From Caenorhabditis remanei (taxonomy: Eukaryota; Nematoda; Chromadorea; Rhabditida; Rhabditidae): a stretch of 64,000 nt of DNA. The stretch lies in assembly GCF_010183535.1 (NCBI RefSeq), contig NC_071330.1:17527717-17591716 (forward strand). The letters run 5' to 3'. The translations under genes and the position numbers were made by a program. A model generated the notes under the pieces. The model was not told where the DNA came from. It made no database searches and saw only the letters and a program-made list of their open reading frames with translations. Below are positions 42,933 through 52,426 of this stretch, piece by piece (position 1 is the stretch's first letter; each line of letters starts with the position of its first letter).

Positions 42933-42979
42933 TTAAACAGCACGCGATGCGGGATAGCGGAGTGTCGTTGTCAAATTCG
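42933..42979 (+). promoter_or_regulatory. Conserved ~47-bp upstream block, copy 2
   Basis: Reads taaacagcacgcgatgcggg, then atagcggagtgtcgttgt and ends near caaattcg. It matches 34682-34728 over its full length with a handful of substitutions. It is about 27-73 bp upstream of the ATG at 43006 and ~285-330 bp upstream of the divergent rnp-5 ATG (42650). Being within a divergent promoter in both cases suggests a shared regulatory element, though a short dispersed repeat is possible. Confidence 0.5.
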
Positions 42980-43005
42980 TATTACTTTTTGTCAAACATC
43001 GAAAG

Positions 43006-44706
43006 ATGTCTTCTGAATTCCAAGAAGAAGAAGAGCCACCAGAAATCAAATATATCGATTCAGTGGAATTTCAGAATCTCAGCATCCCAAATGATGATGC
43101 AGAGATTGTTTTCCGGTGGATAGACTGGTTTGAGACAGAAGGTAAGGTTTCGAATATTTGAAAATTCTTAACTAAATAAATTTTTTCGTGGTTTCAGAGG
43201 AAAAATGGCATCGACTTCTAACAAAATTCACAACCCCACTAGCCGGTAGAAATGGATATTGCTTCCGAATCGTTGAAAAGTATGCGAAAGCACTTCATTA
43301 CCAAGGAGCCGAAGCTGTTCAAACGAAAGGTGGCCTCCGATTTCTATCAAACGCTGCACCGAGATCAGTCGGCACTTCTGGAAGTCTTCCGATAATTTTG
43401 AATAAGTTTTCTGAAACAACGAGAGAAGTTAATCTTGCTCAATATCTCGCTTCGGCTCTCTCCATTATTGGACAAGATACAAAAGAAGGCCATGTTATTC
43501 AGTGAGTTCGTTATAAGCTCACATTGAGTAATAAAGTACAAATTGCAGAAAAACCTTGTCACGAGAGCGTCTTGGCAGCGTCTACCTATTTCTTCATGGA
43601 TATCGACAAGTTCTAGAGAACCTCCTAGCTAATTATCGACTTTTAAGAAACTTCCGTTACGGAGCGAAGAAACGAAAGGATTATCTGACGGATCATGTCA
43701 GGAATATCTACTTAGAAAGAGATTCATTCACACAAGTACCCGAAGCCAGCAGTCTCGCTCTGCAAATGGTTCTAGAAGACTGGAATTGTCCACTTCAAAA
43801 CGAGAAAGTTGTTCAGCTAGCTCATGCGAATACTTTTCAAATGAGATCTCTACAAGTGAAAGGAGATGGTTTCTACTTTCTTAACGAGGCACTCGTCTGT
43901 GCTCTCGCTCTGAACTATCCAGATTCACAAGAGGAAATCGAAGGATTCGATACGATTTTCACTCCACATTCTACGAATCCACGTGGCAAACAGTTATTCC
44001 AATTTTGGCGGATGATTTCGAAATATGAACGGAGTAGAGCTGCAAATCCACAAGGATTTCTAGTTACAGCTCAGAGATTAGAGGAGGAGTGTAAATCAGA
44101 CGACATTGGAGCTGGTTGCGCGGTTATGATTGAGACGGCTTGCAAGATTCGGAAACAGTGTGATCAGCAACATGAGGAAATGTAAGAATCAATAGGAAAC
44201 TTTCCATAAAAACTCAATATTTCAGCGCAAAAGTGATCAACGACACAGTTACCCGTCACCCATCCCTTGGTCCTCGTATGATGCATCTAGCCGAGAAGTG
44301 TGATGTTGGATATGAGAACGACGTGCTTCTACAACAAATGTGTGATCTTGAATCTCGTAAATGCCTTCATCCCAGTGAGCCGACGTGGCTTCTTCATGTA
44401 GAACGAATCATTCAACACGTCGGACGATTCGGATCAGTAAGAAAAACGATGGAGAAGTCATTGAAAATCATGTTTGAATTTCTTGATTTCGATTCAAATC
44501 GTTTCAACGAGAAGGCGTGGCTTCTCATGGAGAAAGTTCTGGAATTATCGGATCCTTCGTTCGTGTTGCCGGAGTGGAGAATCAGATGTGATTGGTGGCT
44601 GAGATATCATCGAGCAAAAGGAGCAAGAGATAAGAGGAAAATGGGAGAAAAGGCGGAAAAGACGAAGATGGAAGTTCTGAAAGCGTTGGAAGACATTGTA
44701 TTGTAA
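43006..44706 (+). CDS. Unrecognised alpha-helical protein of about 490 residues
   Basis: Exons about 43006-43142, 43199-43501, 43549-44182 and 44226-44706 join in frame from MSSEFQEEEEPPEIKYIDSV. The product is helix-rich throughout, with no signal peptide or membrane span. Sections such as FRWIDWFETEEEKWHRLL, SVYLFLHGYRQVLENLLANY and KSDDIGAGCAVMIETACKIR look like packed helical repeats. The C-terminus is strongly basic-acidic (KMGEKAEKTKMEVLKALEDIVL). No catalytic motif is visible. It lies upstream of exos-4.2 (442 bp) and arx-4 in the same direction, and a three-gene operon is possible. I do not recognise the family. Confidence 0.75.
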
Positions 44707-45147
44707 ATATTGATAATTGTTGTTTCATTTTGTTAACTGGCTATTTCATTGTTGTCTGTTATAAATTCCAGTATTTTTCTCATTCATTCTGTTTATTGTC
44801 TCGATTCTGAAGAGATCTCATGTGTTTCTCTATGTTTATTTTATTTTTTTTTCAGCAGAATTTTTCAATAGTTTTTTTCAGAATATTTTCCATATTTTTA
44901 ATCAAGTATATTTTTTAAAAATCCGTGTGAAGCGAGTTATTAGAACTCAAAATACCGAAAATCGCTTCTCGTCACGCAGTATTTCAGAAATTCTACTCGT
45001 CTGTACGTGGAATGCATTCATGAGAATGCTCATTTTTCGAATTTTCTAATGAATATTTTTGCAAATATTCCTTTCATGAAATATCTTTCTTTTCTTCTTT
45101 TACTTTTTACCTTTTTTGTTATTTTGTTCATCATTTTTGTTTCCAGA

Positions 45148-45965
45148 ATGCCTACAATCCGCTCGAATCTCAGCATCCCTCTAACCCATCTGAATCGAAT
45201 CGACGATGTCCGTATGGAGACGGACGACGTTGAGAAGAGAAGTGCGGCAGCGTTCCGCCCACTTTGCGTGAAATGTGGTGTTTTTGGAGCACAAGATGGA
45301 TCAGGATACGCCGAATTTGGAAACACAAGAGTCTTGGCGCAAATGTATTAAAAAGAACATCTCACTTCAGTTAACAATTGTATAATTTTAGTACGGGTCC
45401 CGAAGGAGACGGCAAATGGGAAGAGGCGCATGCAAAAGTGACGATTACACTGAAAGGAGTAGAAAATGAGACGAAAGTCGCCGAGTTGCGCGCTGACATG
45501 ACATCTTCTCTGTCTGCAGTCATTTTCGTCAATAAATATCCTGGAAAAGTGATTGATATCGAAGTGACCGTTCTCTCGGACGATGGAGGTGTCCTGTCAA
45601 CAGCTATCACCGCTGTCACTCTCGCTTTGGCTCATTCTGGAATAGAACATATGGGATTGACAGCTAGCGCTCATGTGGCATTAAAGTAGCTGAATTTACT
45701 GAATTGTTCTTTACAAAAAATGTCATTTTTCAGATCAAACGGCGATTATATCACCGACCCAAGCACATCTGAAGCAGAGGACGCCATCGGCGGAGTGACT
45801 TTCGCGTTCGTCCCAAATCTCGGGCAAACAACATGTGTAAATCTATACGGACGGATTCCTCTGAAAGCCACGTCACCACTTCTGGAATTCGCGAGACAAC
45901 GAGCGATTGCACTAGTTCCGGCGATTCACAAAGCGGTGGTGAACAGTGTAAAGGAGAGAAAATAA
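45148..45965 (+). CDS. exos-4.2: Exosome core RNase PH-like subunit (RRP41-type)
   Basis: Three exons: 45148-~45342, ~45394-45687 and ~45735-45965. The start MPTIRSNLSIPLTHLNRIDD directly follows 'tttccaga', a trans-splice-like acceptor. RNase PH-fold text is clear: CGVFGAQDGSGYAEFGNTRVLAQ, YGPEGDGKWEEAHAKV, IDIEVTVLSDDGGVLSTAITAVTLAL, then [20 protein letters not shown]. In eukaryotes these rings are catalytically inactive and form the hexameric scaffold of the RNA exosome. The symbol rests on the adjacency to arx-4, which is also found in C. elegans (recalled, not searched). Fragments of exons 1-3 are copied at 13.35-13.69 kb. Intergenic spacing to arx-4 is 300 bp. Confidence 0.82.
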
Positions 45966-46264
45966 TGGGAAGAGTGCAAGCGCGCCCCAGTGAACAATGC
46001 AGAGATTCCTCGTCTCGACTGAGTAAATAAGTGTCTTAGTCATTCCCCTGTTGATTTTATGCCTTTTCCTTCTTCTCGTTGTGTTATTTGTTACCTCCAT
46101 TTCTACTATATTTTCGATAAATTCATTTCTTTCCCTTTTTGAATCGTTTTCTCTGTGTTATTCCGTTCAAAATTGTCGTCTAATACCTTTTTAATTACTC
46201 TCTCTGAATTCCTTCTTTTTACTACTCAATCTTCAGTCATCTTCCACTTCATTTCTCTTCGAAG

Positions 46265-47178
46265 ATGATCATCTTGGAGCAGAACAACAGAATCATCATC
46301 GAGCTTCTCGAGCAGAAGTTCGCAAATGCGAAAGAAGGGTGAGTCCGCATTTAATATGCTGAAAATCGAAACAATAATTTCAGTGCGAAACCAGAATCAG
46401 TCAACGTCACATTCGCAGATTTCGACGGTGTTCTGTATAAAGTGTCGAATCCGGATGGTGTGAAGACAAGAATCATTGTAAGAAAATTCTTTAGAAAAAT
46501 AGGAGCATTTCGAAATGCAATGAAGTTCTCAACGCTTGATTTCTGTCTCTGTTTAACCCTGCGAACCGAAAAAGAAAGTCGTTGAGACGTGTTTTGTATG
46601 GAAATCTACTGGAAAGCTCGAAATTCAACTTATTTTCTCATAATTTGTCATTACAATCAAAGTTCTCTGAAAGTTACAAGAGATTTCGACTTTGCAAGCT
46701 AAAAAATCACAATATTTTCTTATTTTCAGCTCAGCATTGCACTCAAATTCTACACAGAACTTCAGCAACATGGAGCCGATGATGTAAGTAGTCGTTCTCT
46801 ACCAATTCCAATAATCGCTTTCATATTTTCAGTTACTTCGAAGAATCTACGGCGGACACATGCGCGCGACACCCGAACCTGGATTCAATGTGACGCTGGA
46901 ATACGATTTGAGTGCTCTGCCTGACAATACGTCAGAATTGGTGCAGAAGGCGTCGGCATTGAAGCGAAACTGTTTCGCATCGGTCTTCGAGAAGTATTTC
47001 GAATTCCAGGAGACTGGACAAGAAGGACACAAAAGGGCTGTGATAAACTATCGAGAGGATGAGACAATGTGAGTTGGCACAATCACTTTTTCACAACGAA
47101 TTCATAGTTTTTTTAGGTATATTGAAGCGAAGGCGGATCGTGTCACCGTTATCTTCAGTACAGTTTTCAAAGACGCCA
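46265..47178 (+). pseudogene. arx-4: Arp2/3 complex p34 subunit (ARPC2), 3'-truncated copy
   Basis: Exon 1 starts [20 protein letters not shown] at 46265. Exon 2 carries [19 protein letters not shown], exon 3 SIALKFYTELQQHGADD, exon 4 a long stretch including [20 protein letters not shown] and [11 protein letters not shown]. Exon 5 begins [20 protein letters not shown]. It is then cut at 47178, mid-exon, where the duplicated MYND-gene block begins. The C-terminal half (HTR and FPRHT regions, p34 beta-sandwich 2) is missing. ARPC2 is a scaffold of the actin-nucleating Arp2/3 complex and needs both halves. The missing half is present only in a second partial copy at 51-52 kb. Confidence 0.88.
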
Positions 47179-47223
47179 AATTTTCAAAAACGTGGATTTT
47201 TTCCAGACACAAAGTGAATCACA

Positions 47224-48271
47224 ATGGCCGAAAATCCCGGTCACGATGAAATGATGATGGATCAGCAGCAAGGGGCACCGCAGCAAGCCGATATGAACTT
47301 ATCACCAGCCGAGCTGGGTCATCATGATGGAAACGTATGTTTTATATAGTTTTATTTGGAATTCTTTCAAATATCCAAATTTAATTTATGCTTGTTGTTC
47401 AAGTTGCACGTATTTCAGTACCACTTGGACGGCGTACACGTAAGCGAAGGAATGAAGCGAATGATTATCGATTTGCAACGTCACTGGCTCAACGAATATC
47501 ACACTTCTCGAGAGAAATGTCTTGTTGAGCTCACCGAGAAACTTCATCAGGAATTTATGCAAGATCAGCAAAAGATTCGTGCTGATCTTTTGCAACAGTT
47601 CCAGGAGGAACTCGAGCAAACACGTATCGATTTGGATAATAAGCATCGAGAGAATCTGAAAATGGAGAGTGCCAAATTGATCGAAAAACACAAGAGAGAG
47701 CTGCTTGCGGCGAAGAAGAAGCAATGGTGCTGGTCGTGTGAAAATGAGGTTTGTAAACGACTGTCTCTGATGAAATTTCCAAATTTGAGCCGATTTGAAT
47801 GCTCAGTTTATAGAATAATACATTTCCTATTTAAAATTCTGTTTGACACCTTGTAACTACGTCTAATATCAAAAACATCACATTCCAGGCCGATTTTAAA
47901 AGCTTCGTTACTGTTTATCTATACATAAGACGGATTTATTGCTAGGAATTGTAGAACACACCGAAGTTATCCATGTTTAATGCAAAGTATCAAGAAGTTA
48001 CAAACGATATCGACGGTGTTAAAAAATCGGTTCAAACTGCAAATTTATTGTACAAACCACGTTCGAAATGTCAAACAAATTCAGTATTCAGGCGATCTAC
48101 CACTGCTGGAACACCGCTTACTGCAGTGTCGAATGCCAACAAGGTCACTGGCAGACCCATCGCAAGTTCTGTCGGAGAAAGAAGGGAAACAATGCAGGTG
48201 GCCAAGGAGCGCCAGGAGCTAATGCAGCTCAACAAGCAATTGCTCAACAAGCTGCACAACAGCAACAATAA
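47224..48271 (+). CDS. MYND zinc-finger protein, BS69/BRAM1-like (copy 2, changed finger)
   Basis: Nearly identical to the gene at 35002-36095 in exons and introns, so recently duplicated. The first exon is shorter: [13 protein letters not shown] replaces a longer acidic stretch. Exon 2 differs by one K/Q in the coiled coil. In exon 3 (from 48090) the finger reads [13 protein letters not shown]: a 3-base deletion removed one of two adjacent cysteines. The neighbouring copies have YHCCWN, and both cysteines are likely zinc ligands in this family's compact second pair. So this copy may fold poorly. Its upstream sequence is only the short duplicated segment from 47177, so its promoter may be the truncated arx-4 gene. 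Confidence 0.75.
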
Positions 48272-49418
48272 GATCCTCCAATTATCTCAAAAATCCATTA
48301 ACTCCTTCATTGAACTATTTACTTGTACTCTACCACACTTCTTTCTCTTATCCTGTTTAACACATACTAAACTGACTCAATTTGAAACAAGACATTGCCC
48401 ATCCTCCCAGATTTTCCCTCAAAGATGCCGATCTCTTTCTCGTCTTGTTTCTCCGATGATCGGTTCAAATGTAAACTTGTCGAATTATTTCTTGAATTAT
48501 AGTATATACTGTTTTTTGTTGAATAAACTGCCCGTTTTTATGTCTGCGGTATTTTCGGAATGGATATGTAAGTTTCGGCATTTTTCAATTGACCGCAAAA
48601 TTCGCGATCACAAATCTTTTCGCAAGTTAAATACAGTTTAAAGTTTCAGTGTTCTTAAATATTAGTGCTTTTCCGTCATACTTTCATAACTGAAATGATA
48701 TTTCATTGGAGAAATATGAGATTTGATGGAAGAATATGATTTTAATCACAATTCAGAACTTTTGCCTCATCATTTCTAAAAAACATATGATTTAGCAGCT
48801 AATAGTAAGGTAGCCTTGCACAAGCAAATATTGCAAAAATGTCTCTACATAAATAAGAATTTTAAAGTGAAAAACTTTCTTTAGTTACAGTCTTTCTTTG
48901 AATCCACAAACGCTATTTTTCGAGAGCCGCGCGGCGTGGTTCACCTTTCAAAGTCACTCTCTTGGCTAAAAATAACTGGAAATTTATATCTTGTTTATTT
49001 TTCCTTGAAAGCTTTTTCATACTTACATGAATGTTCATTTATCTAAACTAAAATTACTTTGAAGCACTGGTTTATTCTTGTTTTACTTAAAAAGGTCTGT
49101 AAAAATATGATTTAACAGTGTTAAGGTAACGCCGCTCGAGCAAATATGGGAAATACGTCTCTACGTAATTTTAATATGCTAAGCTCAGCTTTTCTCAGTT
49201 ACAGTCTTTCTTTGAATCCATAAACGCTATTTTTCGAGAGCCAGAGCTGCCACATGACTTGCTTCACAGTTCAAAGTCACTTTCGCTAAACATAGCGCGC
49301 CGCCGTTATTTCGGAGTCTCGTTGTTTTTTTTCCACACATTTTCAGCAACGATTTCAGCTTATTTTTCAATCTCTTCAACCAAACTAACTATTTTTTCTT
49401 CCTTTTTCAGAAAAACAA
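48272..49418. repeat. Intergenic region with a ~75-bp direct repeat
   Basis: 48272-48650 continues the duplicated 3' flank of the MYND gene. 'gttacagtctttctttgaatcc' followed by '(a)aaacgctatttttcgagagcc' occurs at about 48887-48945 and again at 49198-49244. It is preceded in both by 'caaatat(t)g(caa)aaatgtctctac..aa' text, so roughly 48810-48965 and 49130-49270 are diverged copies of one segment. No coding sequence is seen. Confidence 0.6.
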
Positions 49419-50479
49419 ATGGCTGGCGAGCAAAAATGCTCAGCGGATATCGATCAGATGAACAACTTCCAAACACCGAGTGACGATATGTCAGAACCGG
49501 TCGACGATCGCACAAAACGCATTGTGGCTGAGCTTCAGAAGCACTGGATAACCGAATACCACAATTCTCGTGAAAGAGCGCTTGTCGAGTTGACTGAAAA
49601 GGTTTGTAAAAAAAGAAAAATCAAATATTGCCGCTTTGTTTAAATGTTTCCAGCCTAAAAGAGTAACAACTATATCCATTTTTTCAGCTCCACCAAGAAT
49701 TCCTGTCGGATCAGCAGAAGATTCGTACTGAACTTCTTCAACAGTTCAAGGATGAACTCGAACACACGAGAACTGATTTGGAATCGAAGTATCGAGACCA
49801 ATTGAAGAGCGAAAACGCGAAATTGACAGAGAAACATCGTCGAGAGATGAGCGAAGCAAAGAAGAAGCAGTGGTGTTGTCAGTGTGAGAATGAGGTTCGT
49901 CCGTGTTTTGTTTTTGATTGAAAATGAGGCTCCGGGACATTTCGCCACTAGACGTTTTGCCACCGAAAAATGGAGAATTTCCAAAGCTTAATAGGGAAAA
50001 CGCACATCACTTTAATAAGCATAATCAAAGCGTACTAGTGGTATGTTTTTCTCCCTATTAAGCTTTGGAAATTCTCCATTTTTTGGTGGCGGAACGTTTG
50101 GAAGCGAAAAGTCTCGGAGCCGAAAATATGCGGGTCGCAAGTGAAAAACACTGAATTCACTAGAAATTAGCTCGAAAAATTATTTTTTTCTTAAAGAAAA
50201 AGTGTTTTTCGCAGAAATGCTCATGTTTCCATGTACTTTCCAATAGAATTCAGTGTTTTTAGCGAGCCTGTAACTTATTTGTATATCCTCTGTTCAAAAA
50301 TACAAATTTTATTCAAAAAATCATGAAATAAATTGCAGGCAATCTACCACTGCTGCTGGAACACCGCGTACTGCAGTGTTGAATGTCAACAGACTCACTG
50401 GCAATCTCATCGCAAATTGTGCCGTCGCAAGAAGACCGTCGCTGCAACCACCGCTCCAACTTCCACCACCGGTGCCTAA
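49419..50479 (+). CDS. MYND zinc-finger protein, BS69/BRAM1-like (copy 3, diverged)
   Basis: Exons 49419-49600, 49688-49893 and 50339-50479. The N-terminus [20 protein letters not shown] differs from copies 1 and 2. The coiled coil is homologous ([40 protein letters not shown]). The finger [19 protein letters not shown] continues with [16 protein letters not shown] and is complete. The Gln-rich tail is replaced by a Thr/Ala-rich one ([14 protein letters not shown]). This is an older paralogue than the copy 1/2 pair. Position of introns is the same; here intron 1 falls inside the coiled coil after VELTEK, and intron 2, before the finger half, contains a fold-back element. ATG follows 'ctttttcagaaaaaca', a probable trans-splice acceptor. 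Confidence 0.85.
49926..50122. mobile_element. Fold-back element in intron 2 of MYND copy 3
   Basis: Arms of about 75 bp are reverse complements at >85%. The left begins gaggctccgggacatttcgc and includes 'aatggagaatttccaaagcttaatagg'. The right includes 'cctattaagctttggaaattctccatt' and ends 'gtctcggagcc'. The loop of ~45 bp is AT-rich. No coding capacity. Confidence 0.8.
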
Positions 50480-51060
50480 TAACTCTTTGTTATAACTTGT
50501 TTCCCCGTTACCCCATTCCATGCTTTCTGTTTCGTTCTTTATTAAAATTTATTGATTTTCATTGTTGTTTATCAAATCGGATTAATTAATCCGAGTACAC
50601 ATACACCGACTCTGTAAACTTCAGAAATTACCGTAATGCAAAGTTTTCATTTTTCGTCGGAAGTTGGTTTGAAGCCGATTTTAGCTATTATATTTTGATT
50701 TTCGTGATTTGAAAACCTATTTTATCTATGCATCGGCAAATTTCCAACATTTTGATGCTGAATATCAGCGAAAATAGTCGGAAAATCAGGATTTTTGAGC
50801 CGAATGACGACATTCTGCGAATTCAACTGATGAAATTCTGCAAATTTCACCTGAAAACCTTTAAAAATATATTATTTTTTACACAAAATACTGAAATTCG
50901 GCGCTAAAGGAGTTAAGGTGGGAGGGGGGCACTCAAAACAAAATTTCGAGGATTACGAATCAGTGTGCTGAAAGAGGAAAAAAGTTTACAAAATCTGTGT
51001 TATTCTTGTGGGGGACCACTTTTATCGTTTTTTAAACTCATGCGATTTTTCTCAATTTCA
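50480..51060. other. Intergenic, nothing recognised
   Basis: 3' flank of MYND copy 3 (possible poly-A signal 'attaaa' near 50540), then AT-rich sequence. A short 'ggtgggaggggggcac' G-run is at 50920. No open frame with protein-like composition and no inverted repeats. Confidence 0.3.
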
Positions 51061-51061
51061 G

Positions 51062-52224
51062 AGCTATCCGCGCCAACGATGAAGTGTACGAAGGCCGTGC
51101 GTTCGTCCACAATCAGCCGATAGTCGATGCAATTGTATTAAAAGTGTCGAATCCGGTTCTGGATGGTGTGAAGACGAGAATCATTGTAAGAGAATTCCAA
51201 GTAAAAGAATAATTTCGAAATAACAGCAACGATGTGCTTAACGCTCGATTTTTGTCTCTGTTTAACCCTGCGAACCGAAAAAGAAAGTCGTTAAGACGTG
51301 TTTTGTATGGAAATCTACTGGAAAGCTCGAAATTCAACTTGTTTTCTCAAAAGTTCTCATTTCAATCAAAGTCTTCTGAAGTTACAAGAAATCTCGACTT
51401 TTCAAGTTAAAAAATCACAATATTTTCTTATTTTCAGCTCAGCATTGCACTCAAATTCTACGCAGAACTTCAGCAACATGGAGCCGATGATGTAAGTAAT
51501 CGTTCTCTACCAATTCCAATAATCGCTTTCATATTTTCAGTTATTTCGAAGAATCTACGGCGGACACATGCGCGCGACACCCGAATCCGGATTCAATGTG
51601 ACGCTGGAATACGATTTGAGTGCTCTGCCTGACAATACGTCAGAATTGGTGCAGAAGGCGTCCGCATTGAAGCGAAACTGTTTCGCATCGGTCTTCGAGA
51701 AGTATTTCGAATTCCAGGAGGCTGGACAAGAAGGACACAAAAGGGCTGTGATAAACTATCGAGAGGATGAGACAATGTGAGTTGGCACAATCACTTTTTC
51801 ACAACGAATTCATGTTTTTCTTAGGTATATTGAAGCGAAGGCGGATCGTGTCACCGTTATCTTCAGTACGGTTTTCAAAGACGCCGACGATGTGATCATT
51901 GGAAAAGTGTTCCTTCAGGAATTCCGCGAAGGACGTAAAGCGAGTCAAACGGCGCCAGCGGTGCTCTATTCACTCGGGGAGCCCCCGTTGGAGTTGAAGG
52001 ATTTGCCAGGAGCACGAGTTGGTGACAACGTTGGATACATAACGTTTGTACTGTTCCCGAGACACACCAACAAGAAGACCCGAGACAATACGATCGATTT
52101 GATTCATTCATTCCGTGACTACCTTCACTATCATATCAAGTGCTCGAAAGTTTATCTCCATACCAGGATGCGCGCGAAGACTACCGACAGAATCGGCTCG
52201 TCCAGAAGTGAAAGAACTCAGTAA
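51062..52224 (+). pseudogene. arx-4: Arp2/3 complex p34 subunit (ARPC2), 5'-replaced copy
   Basis: The 5' part is foreign: after a TTTCAG acceptor at 51061 the exon reads RANDEVYEGRAFVHNQPIVD, of unknown origin. At ~51143 it switches to arx-4 exon 2 ([14 protein letters not shown]). Exons 3 to 5 follow as in the 46-47 kb copy (99% alike) and here the last exon is complete: [57 protein letters not shown], stop at 52224. Exon 1 and half of exon 2 are missing. Neither copy is whole. If the intervening 47.18-51.1 kb were absent, the locus would be normal, so a real rearrangement or an assembly error must be separated. Confidence 0.85.
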
Positions 52225-52426
52225 ATACCCAATTTCCCCTGTTTTCCAATGTTTTTATCGCTTGAAACTTCCCATATTTATTGTATTCTACATTTTTCTG
52301 AATCTGTGAGATTCATAAATTTGTATTTAGTGACATTTTATTAATACCCGATTAAGGAAAAAGTTGTGCAATGGGTTCAAAAGAATCGGGAGAAAAAAAG
52401 AATAATTAAAATGCAAACATTGTGAA

